A DNA stretch of 64,000 nucleotides from Ecytonucleospora hepatopenaei (GCA_026692725.1 JAPMUG010000001.1:248001-312000); one strand, 5' to 3'. Positions 19,230-27,850 are shown, counted from the stretch's first letter. The notes: generated by a model from the letters alone, not told the origin. Numbers and translations: made by a program.

Positions 19230-20027
19230 TTAAACACAGTCCAAACAATCTTTTTGGTCTATCCTTTGATATAAAATACCATACTTTATCATTCTTTTAA
19301 TTGTTTGACATGAATGATAAAAAATATTTTCAAAACCTGGAGTTTTAAGACAATATTTCACACCTGTGTGACATTTAGTATATAATTCATAATTAAAAAA
19401 ACTACATACGCTTTTAATCCCGCACTTTCCAAAGAATATCGTGTCATTACACAGACCTATATGTAATATTTTATCATCTCTTGGTTTTATGCCTAATTGT
19501 TGGTGTAAAAATTTATCTCCTGGTGAAGAAAAAACAACAGCATCATAATTAAACATTGATGCAGAGATAGTTGCAATTGTCCCTCCCAAAGAATGTCCTG
19601 TCAAAAAAATTGTACTTCCCTTAAACTCTTTTTCTATCCTTATAAAAAGATTTTTTAAGTCTTCAAAAAAATGTTGCTTAACTAACCTTACAAGGTTTGT
19701 GTTTTTACATGTAAAAAATGCACTGTCTATAAAATGATCCTTTTCAGAATTTTCATGGGTGTTAAAACCAAATAGAATGGGAGAAGTTCCTTTAAAAGAA
19801 ACAACAATGTTGTTTTGATACAAAAAAACTTTGCACATAAATCCAGAATCTGCTTTTACGTAAAATAGCGATCCTGGTTGGTTCTTAGAGGTATAAGAAC
19901 CTGACGCCATTTCAACAAAATCTAAAAGGACCTTTTGTGTTTTCTTTGAAATTTTCACAGTTTCTTCCTTTTCCATGAATTCACTAAGAAAATGGCATAA
20001 AATATTTAAAATTCTAAACAAAAACAT
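19230..20027 (-). CDS. ATG15: class 3 lipase, ATG15-like
   Basis: Alpha/beta-hydrolase of 265 residues. The nucleophile elbow is LTGHSLGG (S146). The downstream block CNDTIFFGKCG...CSFFNY...KCHTGVKYC resembles the characteristic Cys-rich ATG15 segment (DPI-x-G-x-C, then CHTG). The H-S-C-Q-T-I region supplies a candidate catalytic histidine. In fungi Atg15 is a membrane-anchored phospholipase that breaks down autophagic bodies in the vacuole. The N-terminus MFLFRILNILCHFLSEFM could be a short signal anchor. No CCC box precedes ATG 20027; a second ATG at 19976 would remove the hydrophobic start. The ATG15 identity is an inference from the C-terminal block. Confidence 0.75.
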   Translation of the reverse strand: MFLFRILNILCHFLSEFMEKEETVKISKKTQKVLLDFVEMASGSYTSKNQPGSLFYVKADSGFMCKVFLYQNNIVVSFKGTSPILFGFNTHENSEKDHFIDSAFFTCKNTNLVRLVKQHFFEDLKNLFIRIEKEFKGSTIFLTGHSLGGTIATISASMFNYDAVVFSSPGDKFLHQQLGIKPRDDKILHIGLCNDTIFFGKCGIKSVCSFFNYELYTKCHTGVKYCLKTPGFENIFYHSCQTIKRMIKYGILYQRIDQKDCLDCV

Positions 20028-20073
20028 TGTTGTTTTTATAAATAAATAATATTTTTAATTAAAACCAAAAACA

Positions 20074-20538
20074 TCAGTTTTTAGAACCAGCCTCTTCTGC
20101 CTTTTTTGCTATTGCAATGACAGCAGATGATTTTGTTTTACTTAAAGGCCTTGTTTCCCCACATGTAACAATGTCTCCAACCTGTACCAAACCATTCCAA
20201 CATGGACTAAGGTGAACATTTATTTTCGTATTTCTTCTTGCATATCTTTTATATTTTTTATCGTAAAACAAGTATTTCATAGCAACCACAATAGTTTTTT
20301 CAGCTTTCATCTTTATAACCTGCCCATTAAAAATACGTCCTCTAACGGTAACGTCTCCTGTAAAAGGGCACTTGTTATCGACATAATTTTCAAAAGCTGT
20401 TTTTGGGGTCTGAATTCCAAAACCTACTTCTTTTACCTTTCGATTTTTAAGAATTTCTTCTTCTGATGCATATGGATTGTCGTTAGCAGAGTGTTGCTTT
20501 AAAAAAGTTTTTTCCTTGACTGTTGTTTTTGTAACCAT
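20074..20538 (-). CDS. RPS11: 40S ribosomal protein uS17 (S11)
   Basis: Small-subunit ribosomal protein of 154 residues. CPFTGDVTVRGRIFNGQVIKMK and the following TIVVAMKYLFYDKKYKRYARRNTKI match eukaryotic S11, and HLSPC-x5-GD is the uS17 core. The open frame extends two codons upstream from a TTG, but ATG 20538 is preceded immediately by CCC (TTTGCCCATGG), so it is the start. No intron is needed; the N-terminal sequence is continuous with the ATG. Confidence 0.95.
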   Translation of the reverse strand: MVTKTTVKEKTFLKQHSANDNPYASEEEILKNRKVKEVGFGIQTPKTAFENYVDNKCPFTGDVTVRGRIFNGQVIKMKAEKTIVVAMKYLFYDKKYKRYARRNTKINVHLSPCWNGLVQVGDIVTCGETRPLSKTKSSAVIAIAKKAEEAGSKN

Positions 20539-20541
20539 GGG
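20539..20541 (-). promoter_or_regulatory. CCC start box of RPS11
   Basis: CCC abuts ATG 20538 on the minus strand and fixes the start of this ribosomal protein gene. Confidence 0.75.
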
Positions 20542-20591
20542 CAAATTTTTTAAAAAAACTTTTTTATTTAAAGTTACACAAGGGTTTGTTA

Positions 20592-21116
20592 ATGAAGAAA
20601 ACTGAAGGATCTCGAAGTCGCGCTTTTATTTTGAACGATTACAAAAGAATAGTAGAAAACAAAAACAATCAAAATGAATATAGTGTTGGATTGGTTAACG
20701 ACGATATTTATGTTTGGGAAGTTATTTTGTTTGGTCCAAAAGATACCGCGTTTGAAAATGGAATTTTTAGAGCAGAGATGATATTTCCTATTAATTATCC
20801 AGAGGCACCACCTACATTTAGATTTGCTACTAAAATGTGGCACCCTAACATTGATAAAGAAGGTAATGTATGCATAAGCATATTGCACAAACCAGGAGAT
20901 GACATGTATGGTTATGAGGATTTGAATGAGCGATGGCTTCCTGTAAGAACCCCAGAATCAGTGATTTTGAGTGTGTTATCTCTTTTAAGCATGCCTAATT
21001 GTGAAAGTCCTGCAAATCTTGAAGCTGCACAAAATTTTAGAGAAAATCCTGAAGAATATAACAATAAAGTTAAAAAATTAGTGGAGCAAAGTTTGGAAGA
21101 AGGATTTTTAGAATAA
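20592..21116 (+). CDS. UBC7: E2 ubiquitin-conjugating enzyme, UBC7/UBE2G-like
   Basis: E2 of 174 residues with HPNIDKEGNVCISIL, catalytic C94 and the HPN triad at 84-86. After the active cysteine comes an acidic loop, KPGDDMYGYEDLNERWLPV, about a dozen residues longer than in most E2s. That loop is diagnostic of the Ubc7/Ube2g (and Cdc34) class; the WLPVRTPESVILSVLSLL continuation fits Ubc7. Ubc7 works with ER-membrane RING ligases in ER-associated degradation. The next two genes encode membrane RING-H2 proteins. The frame opens at a TTG two codons earlier; ATG 20592 is used. A GGG, not CCC, lies about 8 bases upstream. Confidence 0.93.
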   Translation: MKKTEGSRSRAFILNDYKRIVENKNNQNEYSVGLVNDDIYVWEVILFGPKDTAFENGIFRAEMIFPINYPEAPPTFRFATKMWHPNIDKEGNVCISILHKPGDDMYGYEDLNERWLPVRTPESVILSVLSLLSMPNCESPANLEAAQNFRENPEEYNNKVKKLVEQSLEEGFLE

Positions 21117-21195
21117 ACTGTTTTTAATATTTTGATATTTTAGTTATTGGCCAAAAAACTCCTTTTTAGTTAAAAAAGACAACCTATGCATCTTT

Positions 21196-21939
21196 ATGGA
21201 AGATGCAGTCGATTTTAACAATAATCCCCATGTACGAAGATACTTCACAGGTCTTAATGCCCTGTGCTGCATAAGGTTTCTAATATGTTGTGAACTTTTT
21301 ATGAAAACTTTTAAGGTTATAAGCATTAGTATAATTTTATGGATAAAAAAGGATGAATATGTTGAACAAAATCTTAAGGTTTTTTTGGGTGTTTATGTTG
21401 TTTTGACTTTTTTCAAAGGAATTGCATTTTATAAGAAAAACCAATCATTTTTCATAATAAGAAGAATACCAGATTATGAAGAAAATAATGATGTTGCTTT
21501 AGTCAACAATGTACTAGAGGCAACTATGTTATTTTGGTATATAATTGGATTCCATTGGCTGCAAGAATGTGATTTATGCAAAATTGAGCAGCCTTTGATT
21601 TACTATACAGTGTTGGTGTGGGTTACATTTGGGTTTTTTACATTTTTGGCACCACTTATAGCCATTGTTATTCTTTTGTTTTTAATTTCGTATGTCAAGC
21701 CAAAATTGCAAACTATAATATATAGTACAGTAGATGAATTACCCGATGAAAATGACAGGTGTACCATATGCTATGATGATTACAAAATTGGTAATTGTGT
21801 AAAAATACTTCCGTGCGATCATCATTTTCACAGCGAGTGTATTGACGAGTGGTTCAATGTCAAGGATTCCTGTCCGCTATGTAAAAAATCTATAAATTTG
21901 CTTTACGATCTGGTGGATGCCGAGGATCCTGAAATATAA
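21196..21939 (+). CDS. multi-pass membrane RING-H2 E3 ligase 1
   Basis: A 247-residue protein with about four to five hydrophobic segments in residues 20-168, followed by a C-terminal cytosolic RING-H2 finger. The ligands are C189, C192, C207, H209, H212, C215, C226 and C229 (C-x2-C-x14-C-x-H-x2-H-x2-C-x10-C-x2-C). This is the layout of ER-membrane ligases such as Hrd1 but shorter. It lies directly downstream of the UBC7 gene and upstream of a second protein of the same design. No substrate or exact orthologue can be named. ATG at 21196; no full CCC box. Confidence 0.88.
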   Translation: MEDAVDFNNNPHVRRYFTGLNALCCIRFLICCELFMKTFKVISISIILWIKKDEYVEQNLKVFLGVYVVLTFFKGIAFYKKNQSFFIIRRIPDYEENNDVALVNNVLEATMLFWYIIGFHWLQECDLCKIEQPLIYYTVLVWVTFGFFTFLAPLIAIVILLFLISYVKPKLQTIIYSTVDELPDENDRCTICYDDYKIGNCVKILPCDHHFHSECIDEWFNVKDSCPLCKKSINLLYDLVDAEDPEI

Positions 21940-21975
21940 ATAAATCTTTGTAAATTAATTTATTTAACCCTTTAA

Positions 21976-22710
21976 ATGCTATCCCTTATCCAAAATATAA
22001 TTGAAAAACCAGAAATCAAAAGACAAGTTGATGAATTTTATACCAGCTACAGATTTTTTATTTTACAAGCACTTTATTATTTGAGTTTATGTGCATATAC
22101 TTTGTTTAGATGTATAAAAATTACAAACTATGGTGCAAATGGATATTTACTCACATTTTTTGTAATATTAATAGGTGTTACACTTTTTAAACTACTGTTA
22201 ATTTACAAAAAACAGTCAATGGCCGTGTTTCCGAGCTTATTTCAGTTTTTATTCTTTCCAGAAAGTGAGCAAAAGCTACTGTTTTTAGTATTTGTTGTCA
22301 ATCCTCTTTTTTATTTGGTCTTGATAAAGACATTGAGAGGATCTACGCATTTTTATGTGGATATTTTTGTTAATTTATTTTTTGAAACTATAGGGCTTTA
22401 TATTCTACCAACAGTATTTGAAATTACTATATTGATTTTTTTAATGATCATTCTTTCAACTGCAGATGTTGTTGCTAAGAAACTTACAGTCACTAAAGAA
22501 TTAGAAAAGACTCTGAATGATGACGGGGTTGATTGTTTGATTTGTAAATGTGAATTTGAGAAAAACGAAATATTGACTATTTTGAAATGCAAACACAAAT
22601 TTCATGACGATTGCATCACAACTTGGTTTAAAGTTAACAATGCATGTCCATTGTGCAAACAAACATTACTTCAAAAGGGGTCTTTAAGACAAATTGTTGC
22701 TAAATATTAA
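21976..22710 (+). CDS. multi-pass membrane RING-H2 E3 ligase 2
   Basis: A 244-residue protein with about four to five hydrophobic segments between residues 25 and 162 and a C-terminal RING-H2 (C187, C190, C205, H207, H210, C213, C224, C227). Ligand spacing is identical to that of the upstream neighbour, and size and topology match, so the two are probably tandem paralogues even though their membrane regions have diverged. CCC box at 21968-21970, ATG at 21976. Only 36 bp separate it from ligase 1. Likely role: membrane-protein ubiquitination, possibly with the neighbouring UBC7. Confidence 0.88.
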   Translation: MLSLIQNIIEKPEIKRQVDEFYTSYRFFILQALYYLSLCAYTLFRCIKITNYGANGYLLTFFVILIGVTLFKLLLIYKKQSMAVFPSLFQFLFFPESEQKLLFLVFVVNPLFYLVLIKTLRGSTHFYVDIFVNLFFETIGLYILPTVFEITILIFLMIILSTADVVAKKLTVTKELEKTLNDDGVDCLICKCEFEKNEILTILKCKHKFHDDCITTWFKVNNACPLCKQTLLQKGSLRQIVAKY

Positions 22711-22749
22711 AATTTAAATAAAATATTAGACTATTTTATTTGCCCTTAT

Positions 22750-23244
22750 ATGTCGCTGAATATCCAAGAGATAATTTTTCTGTATTCTAATGAGAAGGCT
22801 ACTTGGAATTTGCTGCCTTATTCTTCTTCTGTAGAATTGTTTTTGAAATGGATCAATGGCAATACCTGTGTTATAGAAAACTATAAAAACAGAATTTTGT
22901 TTGAAATTGCAGAACTAGAGAAAAATAGAATCATGTATTTTGTGCATGAATATCTCGCCATAAGATTAGACAAAATTAGAACAAATTTTTTTATAGAACA
23001 AGCAAATATGAGCCAAAATGAAAAAGAATTTTATGAAGAACATCTTTTGCTTTTAAAAGAATTTAAATTAAATGAGATCAAGCAACATAATTCGATAGAA
23101 TTTGTAGGGTGTTATTTTCATAAAAAAATATCAAATCTGGAACTATCCTCGGATTTTCACGAAATAAACACGGGTGAATTTATTTTAGTAGATTTTAGGC
23201 GTATAAAAAATCTTCTAGAAGGAAAAAATATTGAAATTTGGTAA
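22750..23244 (+). CDS. SLD5: GINS complex subunit Sld5
   Basis: A 164-residue protein. The central helix ELEKNRIMYFVHEYLAIRLD followed by KIRTNFF matches the GINS A-domain of Sld5 (the family has a pattern like E-L-x-R-x-K-F-x-x-R-S-Y-L-R-x-R-L-x-K-I). The C-terminal part ends in a small beta domain (GEFILVDFRRIKNLLEGKNIEIW), as Sld5 does. GINS is part of the CMG replicative helicase. Yeast Sld5 is 294 residues. CCC box at 22743-22745. Another GINS subunit is a less likely alternative. Confidence 0.75.
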   Translation: MSLNIQEIIFLYSNEKATWNLLPYSSSVELFLKWINGNTCVIENYKNRILFEIAELEKNRIMYFVHEYLAIRLDKIRTNFFIEQANMSQNEKEFYEEHLLLLKEFKLNEIKQHNSIEFVGCYFHKKISNLELSSDFHEINTGEFILVDFRRIKNLLEGKNIEIW

Positions 23245-23251
23245 ATTTTTG

Positions 23252-23512
23252 CTAATTTTTTATTGAATATCTTGAAAAATCATCCACTTTTGCACTTTTT
23301 AATATCTTTTTGTTCCGTTTATTGTCCCATTCCAAGCAACAAAAGAAATTTTTTGCAATGTTACGTATCAAACCAGTTCGCCGTAAAACAGTAGTATCTT
23401 CATAGTAGATAATATTCTGTGATAATAAAGAACTGTCTGATGAAATAAACGAATTGCTTGAAAATGTGTTTTTCTGCTTTTTTTGTCCACAAACAAATTT
23501 ATCAAATAACAT
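23252..23512 (-). CDS. hypothetical protein, 86 aa
   Basis: Small protein starting MLFDKFVCGQKKQKNTFSSN, with a Ser-rich stretch (SSNSFISSDSSLLSQ) and a basic C-terminal half. CCC box at 23515-23517 on the minus strand (TAACCCTCATG), the same context as the neighbouring RPD3 start, argues for a real gene. It sits between the Sld5 stop and the RPD3 stop. No family is recognised. Confidence 0.6.
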   Translation of the reverse strand: MLFDKFVCGQKKQKNTFSSNSFISSDSSLLSQNIIYYEDTTVLRRTGLIRNIAKNFFCCLEWDNKRNKKILKSAKVDDFSRYSIKN

Positions 23513-23545
23513 GAGGGTTAATATTACAAAAAGGAGAAATTGGTA

Positions 23546-24781
23546 CTAATTGACAATTCTGATATCATCTAAGCTTGTGTCTTGATTTTCCTCAAAAAGT
23601 TTCTTGTATATAGTTTCGTCATCACTTTCTTCAAAATTCACAGTGCTTGGTGTTCTATTCATTTGAACGCTAGGGGCAATGCAAACTTTTTCAAGGTTAA
23701 TAAAAATATTTGAGAGAATATTCTCAATTTCTGTCTTTGTATTTTTATTTTCAATGTTAAGCTTTGGTATTTTAAGCTTATAAGTGGGGATGTAATAATC
23801 CATAAATTCATTGTATGGAATGTCGGAATCAAGGTTAATTCCCAATGCAACCCCTGTGTCATATGCCCATGCCCTTGCAACGTTTTCAATCGTATATCCG
23901 CCTCCTCCGAGTAAAATTGTTGGAATATTAAATGATTTTACAAATTCAACGCACTTTCCATGACCCTTTTCAGTTAAGTTAAAACATCCTAATTTATCAC
24001 CTGATAAACAATCAGCACCACACTGTAAAATAACAGCAGAAGGTTGAAATTTTTCAAAAATTTTTTGAATTACCGGAACAAAAATTTGTTCATACGAATC
24101 ATCGTCAATTCCATCTTTTAACGGAACATTTACGGCAAAATTTTCACCTTTCTCCAAGCCTTTGTCTTCCATTCTACCTGTTCCTGGGAAAAAATCCCCA
24201 AACTTATGAAAGGAACACGTCATAACACGATTTGAACAATAAAATGCTTCTTCCACACCATCCCCATGATGTACATCTATATCTACGTATAAGACCCTTT
24301 CGTGCACCTTAAGAAGCTCAAGAATACATAAAACTATGTCATTTATATAGCAAAAACCTGATGCTTCTGATCTTTTTGCATGATGCAGTCCGCCAGACCA
24401 GTTAATGACAGTTTGATACTCATTTGTATTTATTTTTGCTGCAGCCATTAAAGAGGCGCCTGCAACACTTCTACAATAATCAAACAAACCTGAAAATACA
24501 GGACAATCGTCTTTTACATTAAATGTGGTTAGATCTTTTGCTAGTTCTTCAGACATATCTCCACTAACATTAGATAAAAAATTAATGTAGTCTTTAGTGT
24601 GAAAGTTTAGTAAATTTTCATAAGAAGCCTTCCATGGTTTTGCAATTTCCATATGGTCATGCAAATTATAATTGATTACCAAAGAATGTGTCATACTTAC
24701 ACGAAGCGGTTTCATTGGGTGTCCTTTTGAATAATTGTAATTTGCAATTTCATCATCGTGCATGTACAAAACATTTTTCAT
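23546..24781 (-). CDS. RPD3: class I histone deacetylase
   Basis: Zinc-dependent deacetylase of 411 residues. The family core is intact: NWSGGLHHAKRSEASGFCY, then VDIDVHHGDGVEEAFY (metal ligands D and H), RVMTCSFHKFGDFFPGTG, and the LGGGGYTIENVARAWAYDTG motif near the end of the domain. The short Asp/Glu-rich tail differs from yeast Rpd3. It removes acetyl groups from histone tails. CCC box at 24784-24786 (minus strand), ATG at 24781. Confidence 0.97.
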   Translation of the reverse strand: MKNVLYMHDDEIANYNYSKGHPMKPLRVSMTHSLVINYNLHDHMEIAKPWKASYENLLNFHTKDYINFLSNVSGDMSEELAKDLTTFNVKDDCPVFSGLFDYCRSVAGASLMAAAKINTNEYQTVINWSGGLHHAKRSEASGFCYINDIVLCILELLKVHERVLYVDIDVHHGDGVEEAFYCSNRVMTCSFHKFGDFFPGTGRMEDKGLEKGENFAVNVPLKDGIDDDSYEQIFVPVIQKIFEKFQPSAVILQCGADCLSGDKLGCFNLTEKGHGKCVEFVKSFNIPTILLGGGGYTIENVARAWAYDTGVALGINLDSDIPYNEFMDYYIPTYKLKIPKLNIENKNTKTEIENILSNIFINLEKVCIAPSVQMNRTPSTVNFEESDDETIYKKLFEENQDTSLDDIRIVN

Positions 24782-24969
24782 GAGGGTTTGTTTAATGGAA
24801 AAAAATATTAAAAAATAAAAAAGTGATAATAAATTATTTAACTATTTAAAAATAGTTGTTTTTATTTAATATATTTGAATAAAAACTTTTTTGTAACATT
24901 TAAAAAAGTTTATTGTAGTGTATTGAAATTTTTAAAGCATAAAATTGAAATAAACAAATAAACCAAAAA

Positions 24970-26001
24970 TTATTTATAAGTAAATGAAAGTGTTCCTGCA
25001 ATACCACCAAGCTTATCTAACTCTTCACCCACTTCATTTTCAACTGGAACAACAAAAATTTTTGCGCGAAAAGATAATGCTTCATTTATTAGTCGCTCTA
25101 TTACCTTCCTTTTTTCTAATGAAGATGGTCTGTATAAAATGTCTGTTATAAAAAGATTTTCTATTGCACCATAATCAAAAGCTTCTTTAAGTTCTTTAAA
25201 GCCTAAAAATGTTTTTTCGTTGCCTTCTTTTATTTTATTTAAATATTTTTTGCATTCTAGAATATCTTTATAATATTTGCAGTTTGCAAATATTTCTTTA
25301 TATGCAGGATTTAAAATCACCTTTGATACAATTTTAGATGCAGGTGCATTTTTTAAATCAGAAGACAGTTGGATAAAATTCAATTCTATTTTATTTTGTT
25401 TATATGCATAAACACAAAATTGTTCGGCTGTTTTAAAACAACTAACTACTACATTTGTTTTATAATTATTAATATGTAGCAAGAGAGTGTTTAAAATTGG
25501 TTTAAAGTTTTTTTTATTTACATCGCATTTTGAAATTACTTTGTTTTGAGAATTACCAAAGGACATAAAATTACATGTGTTTTCATAAAAAATTAAGAAA
25601 AGAACTTCTGGAGAAATCTTTGTTGCGTCTTTAAGTAGCTTTAATTCAAAAGATGTCCAATTATTTTTTTCAATTGTAAATTTTTGTTCAATTTCAATAT
25701 TTAATGTATGATAGCTTCCTAATGAAACAAATTCATTTTCTTTACTTACTTTCCCCTTAAGGTATAAAATGCCATGCTCCAAATCAGCAGAAAAAGATTC
25801 TAATTGGATTTCTAAAGAAATTTTAATTTTTTTCTGTGTTTTTCCGCCGTCAAATGAAACTTTACGTGTAGTTTTGCTGTTAATTTTATCGTTTTCTTGT
25901 AAAATTTGTGAAATACAAAAACAATCTTCTGTGTTTGTTGTACATAATGCTATTTTTCCATGAGAATTACTGTCTTTTGTCTCGTTTTTATAAATTATCA
26001 T
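24970..26001 (-). CDS. DOM34: ribosome-rescue factor Dom34/Pelota
   Basis: eRF1-like protein of 343 residues (yeast Dom34 is 386). The N-terminal Sm-like domain has the LYLKGKVSKENEFVSLGSYH and TLNIEIEQKFTIEK stretches typical of Pelota. The central domain lacks the GGQ of eRF1, as expected. The C-terminal domain ends KIFVVPVENEVGEELDKLGG-IAG. It splits stalled ribosomes together with Hbs1. CCC box at 26005-26008 (minus strand). The NAD(P)HX dehydratase gene starts 19 bp away in the opposite direction. Confidence 0.93.
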   Translation of the reverse strand: MIIYKNETKDSNSHGKIALCTTNTEDCFCISQILQENDKINSKTTRKVSFDGGKTQKKIKISLEIQLESFSADLEHGILYLKGKVSKENEFVSLGSYHTLNIEIEQKFTIEKNNWTSFELKLLKDATKISPEVLFLIFYENTCNFMSFGNSQNKVISKCDVNKKNFKPILNTLLLHINNYKTNVVVSCFKTAEQFCVYAYKQNKIELNFIQLSSDLKNAPASKIVSKVILNPAYKEIFANCKYYKDILECKKYLNKIKEGNEKTFLGFKELKEAFDYGAIENLFITDILYRPSSLEKRKVIERLINEALSFRAKIFVVPVENEVGEELDKLGGIAGTLSFTYK

Positions 26002-26004
26002 TAA

Positions 26005-26008
26005 GGGG
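26005..26008 (-). promoter_or_regulatory. shared CCCC/GGGG box between DOM34 and NAXD
   Basis: The 19-bp spacer between the two divergent start codons holds one CCCC (minus strand), three bases before the DOM34 ATG. On the plus strand it reads GGGG, 13-16 bases before the dehydratase ATG. Confidence 0.55.
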
Positions 26009-26020
26009 AAATATTTTAAA

Positions 26021-26755
26021 ATGAAACAAAGTACGTATAAAGGTCAATATGGAACTATTTTGGTCATAGGTGGATCAGACATGTATACAGGTGCACCTAT
26101 TTTTGTTACAAAGGCAGCTTTTAGATCAGGTGCTGAAATGGTTTATGTAATGGTACCTTCAAATGATTATGCAACTAAAATCATTAAAGAAGTTCATGAA
26201 GCAATAGTTACGGATCTTTTATTTGATTTAAAAATATTAAAGAAAATAAATGCCTGTGTAATTGGACCAGGTTTAGGCAGAATGACAGAAAATACACTTT
26301 CAACAATTTTAAAAATAGTAGAATTTTTTGATAAAAACAATATATGGACAGTTTTGGATGCAGATATAATACATTATTACAAAAAAGGCATATTTAATAA
26401 TTTTTCTAAAATAATACTCACTCCAAATCACAATGAAAACATTAATTTAGTGGTTAAAAGCCATCATTTTTGTTTATTAAAAGGAAAAGCAGACATTTTA
26501 TTTATGGGAAACAAACAAATAAAAAGTTTGTTGGTCCAAAATCAATGTATAAAAAGGTGTTGCGGTCTTGGTGATATGCTTTGTGGCATTATAGCAGCAC
26601 ATCTATGTTTTAGCGAAGAAACAATCGAAAAAACAATAGAAAAAGCAAGTATTATAGCAAAAAAAGCAGCGTACTCTGGATTTGTAAAAAAATATTATGG
26701 AATTAAAGTAACAGATATAATTGAAGAAATACCGCAATTTTTGGGTAAAAATTAA
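26021..26755 (+). CDS. NAXD: ATP-dependent NAD(P)H-hydrate dehydratase
   Basis: Ribokinase-like fold enzyme of 244 residues. KGQYGTILVIGGSDMYTGAP is the N-terminal family signature. VIGPGLGR, LDADII, LTPNHNE and CGLGDMLCGIIAAHL (ADP-binding and catalytic GD motif) follow in order. It repairs damaged NAD(P)H by dehydrating the hydrated form with ATP. No epimerase domain is fused. Yeast and human homologues are about 330-350 residues, so this is compact. ATG at 26021 has no CCC of its own but lies 19 bp from the DOM34 start. Confidence 0.9.
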   Translation: MKQSTYKGQYGTILVIGGSDMYTGAPIFVTKAAFRSGAEMVYVMVPSNDYATKIIKEVHEAIVTDLLFDLKILKKINACVIGPGLGRMTENTLSTILKIVEFFDKNNIWTVLDADIIHYYKKGIFNNFSKIILTPNHNENINLVVKSHHFCLLKGKADILFMGNKQIKSLLVQNQCIKRCCGLGDMLCGIIAAHLCFSEETIEKTIEKASIIAKKAAYSGFVKKYYGIKVTDIIEEIPQFLGKN

Positions 26756-27517
26756 AAATATTTTCTTCTATAATTTTATTAAAATAAATAACCAGTTAGT
26801 GAGTAAAATTTATACAAAAATGTTTTTTTCTTTTATATTATACTAATATTTTTATCTTTATTATAAAGATTATATCTTGATTTTTATTCAAATATCAATT
26901 AATTTTTAATAAATAAATTTAAACAACAACTTTTACACCAGAACAAAAACAACACTTTTTTTTCAAAACAGAAAATTAATTAATTAATTAATTTAATTTA
27001 ATAAATATTTTTATTTTCAAAAGTCTTTTTATATATCAAAATATAAAGCAAACAATAACATTTTATTTTATCTTTTTATGATATTATTAAGTTTTAAATT
27101 AAACACAGTTTACTAACAGTTCACGTTAATTCTGTTTAGCTTTAGTGCTTAGTTTTGGTAGATTTGTTTTATAATTTTAGACTTGTTTTAAAAAAACATG
27201 GAATTCACATACTTTTAGCTGATTTATATTTAAAATTTAATTTTTGTTTTATATGTTTATTAATGGATTAAAATCATCTAATTAGTAAAAATATCTAACA
27301 TTTGAAATAAATATCATATATATCGAATGTATTATAAACAGGTATTATTTATTTTTGGATATTAAAAATTTGAAATATTATTTTTCATAACAATATTTCA
27401 TATTAAACAATTATACTCAAATAAACATATTTTCATATAAATATTGGAAATAATGATAATAATTTACTTTTCAATTAATTGATTTATGGACATTTAAATA
27501 AATTCTTTATAGTCCTT
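26756..27517. other. long AT-rich gene-free stretch before homeobox gene
   Basis: About 760 bp with no coding frame I can support, the longest gap in the window. It includes a TTAA repeat at 26976-26991. I see no tRNA or snRNA hallmark. The part around 27105-27200 is somewhat less AT-simple than the rest and might hold a short RNA, but nothing identifies one. It probably includes the regulatory region of the homeobox gene. Confidence 0.6.
26975..26993. repeat. (TTAA)n simple repeat
   Basis: Four full TTAA units plus partial ends, inside the long intergenic stretch. Confidence 0.85.
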
Positions 27518-27850
27518 ATGAAAACAAATTTTTGTTCTTTTCTTGTTTCCACACAACACAAATCAGACAGAGTAAAGCTTTCTGTTTCACAAACAAATGT
27601 TCTTGTTTCTTTTTTCAAAAATAATCCAAAACCTACTTATGAAGAAAGGGAAAGACTAGGTTCACAAATTAATTTGTCGGCAGATAAAATCAAGAATTGG
27701 TTTCAAAACAAACGCGCAAAATTAAAAATAGACGCAAAAGATGACGAGTTTTGGAATTCAAAGAGACAAACAAAAATCACACAAATTTTAAAAACAAAAG
27801 TTTATCCAGGGTGCAACAATTTTTTTCAGCCTCGTGATTTTGACGTATAG
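27518..27850 (+). CDS. homeodomain transcription factor, 110 aa
   Basis: A compact homeodomain protein. Helix 3 reads LSADKIKNWFQNKRAKLKID, containing the invariant W-F-x-N-x-R of homeodomains (N, R and K contacts intact). Upstream, VKLSVSQTNVLVSFFKNNPKPTYEERERLG is helix 1, the loop and helix 2. The domain covers about residues 17-76; little else is present. Microsporidia keep a small set of such homeobox genes. The frame is open 13 codons further upstream only from a TTG, so ATG 27518 (context GTCCTTATG) is used. A DNA-binding regulator in the nucleus; its targets cannot be inferred. Confidence 0.9.
   Translation: MKTNFCSFLVSTQHKSDRVKLSVSQTNVLVSFFKNNPKPTYEERERLGSQINLSADKIKNWFQNKRAKLKIDAKDDEFWNSKRQTKITQILKTKVYPGCNNFFQPRDFDV

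Noticed and set aside
26756..27517. Possible snRNA or RNase P RNA in the long spacer
   Set aside because: No recognisable U6, U2 or RNase P core was found; AT-rich DNA gives chance stems, so no RNA is called.
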